From contig NZ_SWMS01000008.1 in NCBI RefSeq assembly GCF_005146945.1, positions 1-64,000 on the forward strand: DNA of 64,000 nt, given 5' to 3'. The notes under the pieces are model-generated. The model was not told the DNA's origin. It saw only the letters and a list, made by a program, of their open reading frames with translations, and ran no database searches. Positions within the stretch are counted from its first letter, which is position 1, and each line of letters starts with the position of its first letter. The DNA comes from Prauserella endophytica (GTDB lineage Bacteria > Actinomycetota > Actinomycetes > Mycobacteriales > Pseudonocardiaceae). Made by a program: the position numbers and the translations under genes. Shown in pieces: positions 39,756 to 47,613 of this stretch.

Positions 39756-42104
39756 TTGTCCGTGTCCCCGTCCGACGACGGCAAGTCCGCCGACATCGCC
39801 GCCGAGCAGGAGTACCTCTCGCTCCTCTACGCCAAGCTCGACACCGAGCGGGAGCTGGCCTCGCGCAGGCTGACCGAGGCGCTGCGCTCGGGCGGCAGCG
39901 GCCCGCAGGCACAGGCCGAGCGGGAGGCCGCGACGGCGACGCACAGCGACCGGCTGGCACAGCTCAGCTCGGTGGAGCAGGGCCTGTGCTTCGGCAGGCT
40001 CGACTTCGCCGAGGGCCACGACGGTGACTCGCCCATCTACATCGGCAGGCTGGGGCTGTTCGACGAGGACGACGACTATCAGCCGCTGCTGATCGACTGG
40101 CGTGCGCCCGTGTCGCGCCCGTTCTACCTGGCGACGGCAGCCTCGCCCGACGGCGTGCGGCGCAGACGCCACATCCGCACGCTGACCCGGCGGGTCGTGG
40201 GCGTCGACGACGAGATCCTCGACCTCGGCTCCGCCGAGAGCAGCGACCACCTCGGGCTCGCGGGCGAGGCGGCGCTGCTGGCGGCACTGGAGAAGCGGCG
40301 CACTGGCGCGATGTCCGACATCGTCGCCACCATCCAGGCCGAGCAGGACCGCATCATCCGCGCCGACCTCGGCGGCGTCATGGTGGTCCAGGGCGGCCCT
40401 GGCACCGGCAAGACCGCCGTCGCGCTGCACCGGGCCGCGTACCTGCTCTACACCTACCGGCGTCAGCTCGACACGCGTGGCGTGCTCGTGGTGGGCCCCA
40501 ACAGCACGTTCCTGCGCTACATCGGCCAGGTGCTGCCGTCGCTGGGCGAGACGGGTGTGCTGCTCTCGACCGTCGGAGAGCTGTTCCCCGGCCTCGCGGC
40601 CACGGGCGCCGACTCGCCGGAGGCGGCCGAGATCAAGGGCAGGCTCACGATGGTCGATGTGCTCACCCAGGCCGTCCGCGACCGCCAGACCGTGCCCGAG
40701 GACGTGCTGGAGATCGAGGTCGAGGGCGAGACGCTGACCCTCGACCGGGCCACGTGCGAGCGGGCGAGGGAGCGGGCGAGGAACACCCTCAAGCCGCACA
40801 ACCTCGCGCGCCGCGGCTTCGTCGACGAGCTGCTCGACGCGCTGGCCGCGCAGTCGGCGCAGCGGCTGGAGTCCGTTGTGCTCGACAACGTGCCCGACAT
40901 CCCGCTCGCCGAGGACGAGACCGACGACGGCGAGCTGCTCGACGCTCGCGACCTCGCCACCATCCGGCAGGAGCTGGCCGAGGACCCGGCCGTGCTGGCC
41001 GCGCTGAACGGGCTGTGGCCGAAGCTCACGCCGCAGGAGCTGCTGGCCGACCTGCTGACCTCGCCCGCCCGGCTCGACTCCGCCACGCGCGGGCACCTCA
41101 CCGACGACGAGCGCGACGTGCTGCTGCGCCTGCCCGGCTCGCTGTGGACGCCGGCCGACGTCCCGCTGCTGGACGAGCTCGCCGAGCTGCTCGGCGAGGA
41201 CGACACGGAGATCCGCGCCCGCAGGGCCAAGCGCGAACGCGAGGAGAAGGCCTACGCCGAGGGCGTGCTCGACATCCTCGAACAGGACGAGGAGATCTTC
41301 GACGAGGAGCGCATCCGGGTCTCCGACGTGCTGGACGCCGAGCTGCTGGCCGAGCGGCAGGACGCCGCGAGCGTGCTGACCGCCGCCCAGCGTGCCGCCC
41401 AGGACCGGACGTGGACCTTCGGGCACGTGATCGTGGACGAGGCACAGGAGCTCTCCGCGATGGACTGGCGCATCCTCATGCGCCGGTGCCCCAGCCGGTC
41501 GATGACGATCGTGGGCGACGTGTCGCAGACCGGCTCGCCAGCGGGCACGTCGTCGTGGGCGGACGTGCTCACGCCCTACGTCGCCGACCGGTGGCGCCTG
41601 CGGGAGCTGACGGTGAACTACCGCACGCCCGCCGAGATCATGAACCTCGCAGCCGGGGTGCTCGCCGAGATCGCCCCGGAGCTGCGCGCGCCGACATCGG
41701 TGCGCGAGACCGGGACGGAGCCGTGGCAGCGCGAGCTGCCCCGCGACGCCGTCGTGGGCGAAGCCCGGTCCATTGTGGACCAGGAGCTGGCCGAGGTGGA
41801 GGGCGGCACGGTGGCCGTGCTGGTGCCAGCCGGCCTGGAGGGACCGCTGTCGGCGGAGCTGGCCGGCGCCGGGGGGACCACGGCCGAGGACGACAACCCG
41901 AGGGTGTCGGTGCTCACGGTCGACCGGGCCAAGGGGCTGGAGTTCGACGCCGTCGTGGTGGTGGCCCCCGACGAGGTGGTCGCGGAGTCCCGGCGCGGAC
42001 TCAACGATCTCTACGTCGCGCTGACGCGAGCCACGAAACGCCTCGGCATCGTCCACACCGGACCACGCATCCCCGCACTGTCAGGTGCGCAAAGCGCCCG
42101 GTAG
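39756..42104 (+). CDS. HelD/HelR-type RNA polymerase recycling ATPase (UvrD-like)
   Basis: The 782-residue SF1 helicase-like ATPase has an N-terminal coiled coil (about 5-70) that in HelD enters the RNA polymerase secondary channel, and a split UvrD-like motor. Walker A is GGPGTGKTAVALHRAAYLLY (about 212-231). A variable insertion (about 300-530) is followed by Walker B in VIVDEAQELSAMDW (about 559-572) and helicase motif VI region YVALTRATKRLGIVHTG near the end. Actinobacterial members release stalled polymerase, and some (HelR) protect it from rifamycins. The TTG at 39756 is 6 nt after AGCAGG; a GTG at 39762 is the alternative. Confidence 0.88.
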   Translation: MSVSPSDDGKSADIAAEQEYLSLLYAKLDTERELASRRLTEALRSGGSGPQAQAEREAATATHSDRLAQLSSVEQGLCFGRLDFAEGHDGDSPIYIGRLGLFDEDDDYQPLLIDWRAPVSRPFYLATAASPDGVRRRRHIRTLTRRVVGVDDEILDLGSAESSDHLGLAGEAALLAALEKRRTGAMSDIVATIQAEQDRIIRADLGGVMVVQGGPGTGKTAVALHRAAYLLYTYRRQLDTRGVLVVGPNSTFLRYIGQVLPSLGETGVLLSTVGELFPGLAATGADSPEAAEIKGRLTMVDVLTQAVRDRQTVPEDVLEIEVEGETLTLDRATCERARERARNTLKPHNLARRGFVDELLDALAAQSAQRLESVVLDNVPDIPLAEDETDDGELLDARDLATIRQELAEDPAVLAALNGLWPKLTPQELLADLLTSPARLDSATRGHLTDDERDVLLRLPGSLWTPADVPLLDELAELLGEDDTEIRARRAKREREEKAYAEGVLDILEQDEEIFDEERIRVSDVLDAELLAERQDAASVLTAAQRAAQDRTWTFGHVIVDEAQELSAMDWRILMRRCPSRSMTIVGDVSQTGSPAGTSSWADVLTPYVADRWRLRELTVNYRTPAEIMNLAAGVLAEIAPELRAPTSVRETGTEPWQRELPRDAVVGEARSIVDQELAEVEGGTVAVLVPAGLEGPLSAELAGAGGTTAEDDNPRVSVLTVDRAKGLEFDAVVVVAPDEVVAESRRGLNDLYVALTRATKRLGIVHTGPRIPALSGAQSAR

Positions 42105-42113
42105 ACGCCCAGC

Positions 42114-42119
42114 TAGGGT
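42114..42119 (+). promoter_or_regulatory. Candidate -10 element for a leaderless lipoprotein transcript
   Basis: TAGGGT lies 6 nt before the ATG at 42126 and fits TAnnnT. Confidence 0.45.
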
Positions 42120-42125
42120 GTCCAC

Positions 42126-42719
42126 ATGCGCAATGCTGGCAAGATCATGATCGTGGCTGCCGCCGCCACGGCACTCGCGGCGTGCTCGCCGTCTCTCGAG
42201 GAGCCGACCGACCTGCAGCCTGGCGAGCAGCCGACGCACACCCCGGCTCCGGTGTCCGTGTCCGCCTCGGCCTCCGCGTCCGAGTCGCACGCCGCCGGGC
42301 ACGCGATGGAGTGCACGGCCGCCGACCTCACCGTCGACACCGCCGGTGAGCAGCCGCGCGTGCAGATCCCGAGGGACTGCGCGGCGCCGACGACCGTGCT
42401 GACGCGTGACCTGGCGGAGGGTTCCGGCGCCGGCGCCGAGCCCGGCGACACCGTCGAGGTGAACCTGCAGGTCGTCGCCTGGTCGAACGGCGAGGTCGGG
42501 CAGAACACGTTCGCCCAGGAGCGGCCCGTGTCCGTCCGGCTTGGTGAGCCGCAGGACATCGAGGGCCTCACCGAGGGTCTGACCGGCATCATGCAGGGCG
42601 GCAGCAAGGTGTTCGTGCTGCCGCCGGACCTCGGCTACGCCGAGCAGAGCGGCAACCCGCTCGCCGGCGAGACCCTCGTGGTCGTCGCCGAGGCCGTCCG
42701 GGTGACCACCGGCAGCTGA
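42126..42719 (+). CDS. FKBP-type peptidyl-prolyl isomerase-like lipoprotein
   Basis: The 197-residue protein has a lipoprotein signal peptide ending in the lipobox LAAC (Cys at residue 20), then a Ser/Pro/Ala-rich linker (about 30-58). An FKBP-like domain follows (about 85-195): GAEPGDTVEVNLQVVAWSNG and GIMQGGSKVFVLPPDLGYAEQ resemble the strand and GYG loop of FKBPs. Several active-site aromatics are not obvious, so isomerase activity is uncertain. It would be anchored on the outer face of the membrane. A -10-like hexamer 6 nt before the ATG suggests a leaderless mRNA. Confidence 0.82.
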   Translation: MRNAGKIMIVAAAATALAACSPSLEEPTDLQPGEQPTHTPAPVSVSASASASESHAAGHAMECTAADLTVDTAGEQPRVQIPRDCAAPTTVLTRDLAEGSGAGAEPGDTVEVNLQVVAWSNGEVGQNTFAQERPVSVRLGEPQDIEGLTEGLTGIMQGGSKVFVLPPDLGYAEQSGNPLAGETLVVVAEAVRVTTGS

Positions 42720-42735
42720 GCCACCGGATCACCTC

Positions 42736-42842
42736 GCAGTGAAGGCCACCATCACTGCGTTCAACCAACGCAGTGGCGCGCAGCGTCTCCGTTTGGGTGG
42801 TGGTGGGAGACGGGTGGGCGCAGGCATGGTGGCCTTCACTGC
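42736..42842. repeat. Palindrome split by a 50-bp repeat insert
   Basis: The left arm GCAGTGAAGGCCACCATCAC at 42736 would pair with GCAGTG (42770-42775) plus ATGGTGGCCTTCACTGC (42826-42842). The 50 bp at 42776-42825 interrupt that right arm exactly. The insert contains GGTGGTGGTGGGAGACGGG and is related to the 54-bp repeats at 15924 and 51662. The element lies between convergent genes and probably still terminates transcription. Confidence 0.8.
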
Positions 42843-42850
42843 GGAATCGG

Positions 42851-43822
42851 CTAGGGGAGTAGCAGCACCTTGCCCGTGGTGCGGCGGCCCTGGAGGTCCT
42901 CGTGGGCCTGGCGGGCCTGCGCGAGCGGGTACCTCGCCCCGATGCGGATGCCGAGCGATCCCTCCGCGACGGCGTCGAACAGCTCGCGGGTGCGCCACTC
43001 CAGCTCCTCCCGAGTGACCACGTGGTCGTCGGTCTTCGGCCGCGTGAGGAACAGGGAGCCGCCCGCGTTGAGCCGCTGCGGGTCGATCGGCGGCACCGGC
43101 CCGCTCGCGGCGCCGAACAGCGCCAGCAGGCCGCGCCTGCGGAGGCTCTTGAGGCTGCCCTCGTAGGTCGACGCGCCGACTCCGTCGTAGACCACGTCCA
43201 CGCCCTCGCCACCGGTGAGCCGCCTCGCCGCCTCGGCGAAGTCCTCCTCGGTGTAGCGGATCACCTCGTCGGCGCCGGCCTCGCGCGCGAGCCGCTCCTT
43301 CTCCTCCGTGGACACCGTGCCGATCACCCGCGCGCCCTTCGCCTTCGCGAGCTGGACCAGCAGTAGCCCCACCCCGCCCGCGGCAGCGTGGACCAGTACC
43401 GTCTCGCCCTCGGTCACCGGATGGGTCGAGTTCAGCAGGTAGTGCGCCGTGATGCCCTGCAGCATCGTGGCCGCGGCCGTCTCGGCGGACACGGCGTCCG
43501 GCACGCGGACCACGATCCCCGCGGGCACCAGCGCCTGCTGGGCGTATCCGCCGGGATGACCCTGCCACGCGACGCGGTCACCCATCGTGACCTCGGTGAC
43601 CTCCGCACCCACCGCCGACACGGTGCCCGCGCCCTCCAGTCCCGGCGTGTAGGGCAGCGTCATCGGGTAGATCCCGCTGCGCTGGTAGGTGTCGATGTAG
43701 TTCACCCCCGCGGCGGCGACATCGACGACGACCTCTCTCGGCCCGGGCGGGCCGATCTCGACATCGGCGACCTCCAGCACCTCTGGACCGCCGGTCTGCT
43801 GGATTCGAATCGCCGTGGGCAT
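42851..43822 (-). CDS. qor: Quinone oxidoreductase (MDR family, NADPH-dependent)
   Basis: The 323-residue zinc-independent medium-chain reductase has a GroES-like N-terminal domain (AAAGVNYIDTYQRSGIYP, about 43-60) and a Rossmann domain with VLVHAAAGGVGLLLVQLAKAKG (about 142-163) in place of the standard GGxGxxA loop. It likely reduces quinones or related enones with NADPH. The ATG at 43822 has GGAG 7 nt upstream. M. tuberculosis has qor (Rv1454c) in the same place between ctaB and ctaA. Confidence 0.92.
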   Translation of the reverse strand: MPTAIRIQQTGGPEVLEVADVEIGPPGPREVVVDVAAAGVNYIDTYQRSGIYPMTLPYTPGLEGAGTVSAVGAEVTEVTMGDRVAWQGHPGGYAQQALVPAGIVVRVPDAVSAETAAATMLQGITAHYLLNSTHPVTEGETVLVHAAAGGVGLLLVQLAKAKGARVIGTVSTEEKERLAREAGADEVIRYTEEDFAEAARRLTGGEGVDVVYDGVGASTYEGSLKSLRRRGLLALFGAASGPVPPIDPQRLNAGGSLFLTRPKTDDHVVTREELEWRTRELFDAVAEGSLGIRIGARYPLAQARQAHEDLQGRRTTGKVLLLP

Positions 43823-43974
43823 GCCAATCTCCGTTTCTCGAGCACGATCGTGTTCGCCGTTGAAGAATCCTTCACGCCTGGTAGACGCCTCCGCACGGGG
43901 TCCGGTGTAGTCTGCGTGAACCACCACAACGGGGGCATTTCACCGATACAGCCGGAATCCTTTCCCGGCGCGGA

Positions 43975-44973
43975 GTGCTGGTAATAGATGTGTTAGCGCC
44001 TGTCTTCCTCGGCTTCGGCGCGGCGTTCTTCTTCGCCGCGTCGGCCGCGTTGCAGCGGCGCGCGGTCCTGCGGGCCGCGGACAGCGACACCGAACACCGC
44101 GCCAGCAGGCACCAGATTCCCGTGGTGTGGCTCGTGCGCAGGCTGCTGCGGCAGCGCCTCTGGCTCATCGGCTGGGCCACCAACCTCCTCGGCTTCTTCT
44201 GCCAGGCCATCGCGCTCCACCTCGGCTCCATCGCCCTCGTCCAGCCGCTGCTGGTGACCCAGCTGCTGTTCGCGCTGCCGATGGCGTCGGCGGCGATCCG
44301 CAAGTGGCCCCCGCTGAGGGACTGGCTGGCCGCGCTCGCCGTCAGCGGCGGCGTCGCGCTCATCCTGACGGTCGAGGGCGCCGCGCCGCTGGAGGGCACG
44401 CCGAACCGCGACCGGCTCCTCATCGCCGTGCTCATCGCCGCGGCGACCGTCGTGACGCTGGTGCAGCTCGCCCAGCGCGGCGGACCCCTGTTCTACGGTG
44501 GGCTGATCGCCGCGTCGGCCGGGATCTGCTACGCGATCAGCGCCGCGATGATGAAGCTCACCGCCGACAGTCTGATCGCCGAGGGCGTGCTCGCCACCGC
44601 ACTCGACTGGCCCGGCTACGTGCTCGCCGCGTCGACCCTGTGCGGGCTGCTGCTCGGGCAGCAGGCCTACGGCTCCGGATCGTTGCCCGAGGCGATCGCG
44701 ATCATGTCCATCGTCAATCCGGGCGCGAGCTACGCGCTGGGTCTGCTCGCCTTCCACGCACATCTCTCGACCGCTCCCGCCGCCCTCGCCGCGACGGCCG
44801 GAGCCGCGTTGTTGCTGATCATCGGGGTGATCGGGCTCGCGCACTCGCCGACCGTTCGGGAGGAGACCTCGCGCACGACGACACGCGGGATTTACCCCGC
44901 ACGGGGTAAAGTCTCAAGAACGGCCGCCACGCGGGCACCTAATCACGGTTCCGACACCTGCCCGCAGGAGTGA
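43975..44973 (+). CDS. DMT-superfamily transporter (NIPA/EamA-like)
   Basis: The 332-residue membrane protein has about nine or ten helices. The start VFLGFGAAFFFAASAALQRRAV and the pattern LIGWATNLLGFFCQAIALHLG (about 63-83) and SIVNPGASYALGLLAFHAHL (about 242-261) fit the magnesium-transporter-like branch of the DMT superfamily; the substrate is unknown. The start is uncertain: GTG 43975 or GTG 43990, neither with an ideal Shine-Dalgarno. The C-terminal 45 residues are hydrophilic and overlap a perfect DNA palindrome at 44891-44910. Confidence 0.8.
   Translation: MLVIDVLAPVFLGFGAAFFFAASAALQRRAVLRAADSDTEHRASRHQIPVVWLVRRLLRQRLWLIGWATNLLGFFCQAIALHLGSIALVQPLLVTQLLFALPMASAAIRKWPPLRDWLAALAVSGGVALILTVEGAAPLEGTPNRDRLLIAVLIAAATVVTLVQLAQRGGPLFYGGLIAASAGICYAISAAMMKLTADSLIAEGVLATALDWPGYVLAASTLCGLLLGQQAYGSGSLPEAIAIMSIVNPGASYALGLLAFHAHLSTAPAALAATAGAALLLIIGVIGLAHSPTVREETSRTTTRGIYPARGKVSRTAATRAPNHGSDTCPQE
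44891..44910. promoter_or_regulatory. Perfect 20-bp palindrome, operator candidate
   Basis: TTTACCCCG-CA-CGGGGTAAA has two perfect 9-bp arms. Its right end overlaps TAAAGT (44907-44912), a TAnnnT hexamer that could be the -10 of the membrane-protein gene starting at 45012. It lies within the 3' coding part of the DMT transporter gene. The TACCCC/GGGGTA form resembles operators of CsoR/RcnR-type repressors, but no such regulator is in the window. Confidence 0.55.
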
Positions 44974-45011
44974 GCGCCGGAGTGAGCCAGGACCCCCTGG
45001 AGGCGTAGCCC

Positions 45012-45692
45012 GTGCACCATAGATCGTCGCACCCGGAGCGACATCATCTGGTCATCGAGATCCCGCATTTGCGGAGCACCGTCGGCAGAGCGCTGGTCAT
45101 CGCGCTCGAGACCGCGGTCATCCCCACGGTGCTGCTCATGCTGCTGCTGCACTACGTCGGCCTGGTGGCCGGCCTGTGCGCGGTGCTCGGCTGGTGCGCC
45201 TTCGTGCTCGGCACCCGGCGTGCCCTCGGCAAGGAGATGCCGCGCACGCTCCTGCTCTGCACCGGGATGCTCGCGGGCAAGGCGGCCTTCGCGCTCGTCA
45301 CGTCGAGTGCCGTGGTCTACGTCCTGCAGCCCGCGGTCGGCTCGGTGCTCATGTTCCTGCTCTTCGTCGGTAGCGCGGCCCTCGGCAAACCCATCACGGA
45401 ACGACTCGCGAAGGACTTCGTGCACCTGCCCGCCGAGGTCTTCGCCAACAAGGCCGTCCGCCGCGTCTTCATCAACGTCGCCCTGCTGTGGGGCGGGTCG
45501 CGGCTCATCGACGCGGCGATGACCCTCGGGTTCCTGCACTGGAGCGTCGAGGCCGGGCTGTTCTCCCGCGGCGTGCTCAGCGGCCTGCTCACGGCGCTCA
45601 CCATCGCGGTCTGCGCGGGCCACGGCTGGCGCGCTCTGCGCAAGCTGCCCGGAGTCACTCTGAGACTCGGAGCGAAACCCGCCGTCGCGTGA
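45012..45692 (+). CDS. Integral membrane protein of unknown function (VC0807-like)
   Basis: The 226-residue protein has about five or six helices (for example TVLLMLLLHYVGLVAGLCAV and GSVLMFLLFVGSAALG). The N-terminal 12 residues are His/Arg-rich (MHHRSSHPERHH). The pattern resembles the VC0807-type membrane family seen in many actinobacteria, with no known activity. The GTG start has a GGAGG Shine-Dalgarno 8 nt upstream. A perfect operator-like palindrome lies about 100 bp upstream, so the gene may be specifically repressed; the His-rich N-terminus would fit a metal link, which is speculation. Confidence 0.7.
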   Translation: MHHRSSHPERHHLVIEIPHLRSTVGRALVIALETAVIPTVLLMLLLHYVGLVAGLCAVLGWCAFVLGTRRALGKEMPRTLLLCTGMLAGKAAFALVTSSAVVYVLQPAVGSVLMFLLFVGSAALGKPITERLAKDFVHLPAEVFANKAVRRVFINVALLWGGSRLIDAAMTLGFLHWSVEAGLFSRGVLSGLLTALTIAVCAGHGWRALRKLPGVTLRLGAKPAVA

Positions 45693-45726
45693 CCTTCGGC
45701 CCGCGCGCGCCCCTGGCCGGGCGTGA

Positions 45727-45732
45727 TATACG
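45727..45732 (+). promoter_or_regulatory. Possible -10 element upstream of the PAP2 fusion gene
   Basis: TATACG lies 5 nt before the GTG at 45738. It matches the first positions of TATAAT but lacks the final T, so support is weak. Confidence 0.3.
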
Positions 45733-45737
45733 GAATT

Positions 45738-47291
45738 GTGCTCACTGCGGGTTCGACCGGCAGTACGGGGCTGACGGACGGTAGGGCCGCCGGCTCGACG
45801 CGGCGAGCCCGGTGGTGGACGGAACTCCTGCTCGGTCTCGGGCTGTTCGGCGTCTACCTGCTCATCAAGTTCCTGCCGCTGCCCGCCAACCTCGAGCGGG
45901 CGCAGGCCAACGGCGAGGCGATCCTCGCGCTGGAGCGGTTCTTCGCACTGGACTTCGAGCTGCCCGTCAACCTCTGGCTCGCCGACCAGGGCTGGCTGCG
46001 CGTCGCCGCCAACTACGAGTACGCCTACACATACATCATCACCACGCTGATCCTGCTCGTGTGGGTGTTCGCGCGGCGTCCGGAGCACTACCGCTGGGTG
46101 CGCAACTCGTTCCTGTGGATGAACCTGCTCGCGCTCGGGGTGTTCTGGATCTTCCCGGTGGCGCCGCCGAGGATGCTGCCCGACGCCGGGTTCGTCGACA
46201 CCGTCCGGCTCGGCCGCACGTGGGGTTCGTGGGGCTCGCCGATGGTGGACAACGCGAACCAGCTGGCCGCGATGCCGTCGCTGCACATCGGCTGGGCGCT
46301 GTGGGTGTCGGTGGTGCTGGCTCGCATCGCGGGCGGCTGGCTCGTGCAGGTCGTCAGCGCGGTGCACGTGCTGGTGACTTTCGTGGTGATCGTGGCGACC
46401 GGCAACCACTACTGGCTCGACGCCGTGGGCGGCGCCGTGGTGGTGTGGCTCGGCGTCGCGCTCACCGGCGTGGGCAGACGACAAGCGGACCGCCTCACGC
46501 CCGGGGAGGCACGGTTGCTGGCCACCGCGAACGGGGCGTGCGGCGCGCTGGCGCTGCTCGACACCTCGCGCGGCTCCCAGCCGGGGCCGGAGCAGGTGAA
46601 GGCACTGGTCGGGGCGCGGCTGGCCGACCGGCCCCGCCTGCGGCAGCGCCCGCCGCGCCCCGGCCGCCGGCGACCGCGCTGGCTGGAGCATCCGCGGCTG
46701 GACTGGGCGTGGCACGTGCCCGTGTTCGACCTGTCCCGGCCGGGTGGCACGGCCGCGCTGCACCGCCTCGTCGCGGACCTGGCCGCCGAGCCGCTGCCCG
46801 GCGACCGGCCGCTGTGGCGCGTGGCGGTGGTGACCGGGGTGGCCGACGACGTCGCCGCCGTGGTGACGCTCGTGCATCCCGCGCTCGCCGACGAGGCCGG
46901 TGCCGTGGAGCTGGCGTTCGATCTGCTCGGCGGCACGCCCGTGCCCGGATCGCGCGAGCGGAGGCCCACGTCGGCGCCGCCGCCTCCCAGCGGCCGGGCC
47001 TTCACCGCGCTGTGCCTCGACCCAGAGACGCGCCCGGAGGCCCTGTCGAGCGTGCTGGGGCGCACGGTACCGGTGCTGACAGGTCCGGCGGGCCAGCCGC
47101 GTTTCGGCGAGCTGCCGGTCACGGCGGTGGTTCCGGTGCCGCTGCCCGCCGACGGCGTCTCGGCGGTGGCCCTCGACCGCGGCGGCGTGCTGACCGTGGG
47201 GGCGCTCGCGGCGGACGGTGACATCGACCGCTTCGGCGCCAAGATCCGCGCGGAGCTGCCCGGGCTCCGCCTAGACTCACGGCGTGGCTGA
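45738..47291 (+). CDS. PAP2-type phosphatase / O-acyltransferase-like fusion protein
   Basis: The roughly 517-residue protein fuses an N-terminal membrane PAP2/inositol-phosphotransferase-like domain to a C-terminal WS/DGAT-like domain. The membrane part (about 25-240) has six helices and the active-site pattern AMPSLHIGWALWVSV (near 177-191) and ATGNHYWLDAVGGA (near 219-232), giving the His and Asp of the Aur1/PAP2 family. The C-terminal part (about 265-517) matches the first half of wax ester synthases, but the HHxxxDG motif is degenerate (HPALADE). The GTG at 45738 is preferred; an in-frame GTG lies at 45723. It probably acts on membrane lipids; exact substrate unknown. Confidence 0.78.
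   Translation: MLTAGSTGSTGLTDGRAAGSTRRARWWTELLLGLGLFGVYLLIKFLPLPANLERAQANGEAILALERFFALDFELPVNLWLADQGWLRVAANYEYAYTYIITTLILLVWVFARRPEHYRWVRNSFLWMNLLALGVFWIFPVAPPRMLPDAGFVDTVRLGRTWGSWGSPMVDNANQLAAMPSLHIGWALWVSVVLARIAGGWLVQVVSAVHVLVTFVVIVATGNHYWLDAVGGAVVVWLGVALTGVGRRQADRLTPGEARLLATANGACGALALLDTSRGSQPGPEQVKALVGARLADRPRLRQRPPRPGRRRPRWLEHPRLDWAWHVPVFDLSRPGGTAALHRLVADLAAEPLPGDRPLWRVAVVTGVADDVAAVVTLVHPALADEAGAVELAFDLLGGTPVPGSRERRPTSAPPPPSGRAFTALCLDPETRPEALSSVLGRTVPVLTGPAGQPRFGELPVTAVVPVPLPADGVSAVALDRGGVLTVGALAADGDIDRFGAKIRAELPGLRLDSRRG
47272..47277 (+). promoter_or_regulatory. Candidate -10 element inside the end of the PAP2 fusion gene
   Basis: TAGACT lies 6 nt before the GTG at 47284, fitting a leaderless transcript for the small gene that follows. 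Confidence 0.4.
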
Positions 47292-47613
47292 CACCGAGAG
47301 CACCGAGAAGACCGAGGCACCCGCGGCCCCCACGGGCCGCCAGCTGGCCGCGGCCCGCGCGTTCGTCGCGGCGCACGGCAAGCCGTCGAAGGCCGTGGTC
47401 GAGCGCATCGGCAGGGTGGGAGCCCGGGTCGTGCTCGTCGGCGCGGACGGCGCGCTCGGCGACGTGGTCGTGCCCAGCCCGGAGACCGGCGAGGCGCTGG
47501 TGGAGGCCGTCGAGGACCTCCAGGCCGCCACGTGGGACGCCGAGACGGTCAACGCCACGGTGATCGGTCCGGCGCACCGGCGGCGGATGGCGGTCTCGTT
47601 CCTCCGGCGGTGA
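47284..47613 (+). CDS. Conserved-looking hypothetical protein, 109 residues
   Basis: I do not recognise a family. The N-terminal 15 residues are acidic and Thr/Glu-rich (ADTESTEKTEAP). Residues 20-109 look like a compact alpha/beta domain (AAARAFVAAHGKPSKAVVERIG, then VVLVGADGALGDVVVPSPETG). It has no membrane segment or signal peptide. Its GTG overlaps the end of the PAP2 fusion gene, and its stop overlaps the ATP-grasp start (GTGA), so it is coupled to both. Confidence 0.7.
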   Translation: MADTESTEKTEAPAAPTGRQLAAARAFVAAHGKPSKAVVERIGRVGARVVLVGADGALGDVVVPSPETGEALVEAVEDLQAATWDAETVNATVIGPAHRRRMAVSFLRR

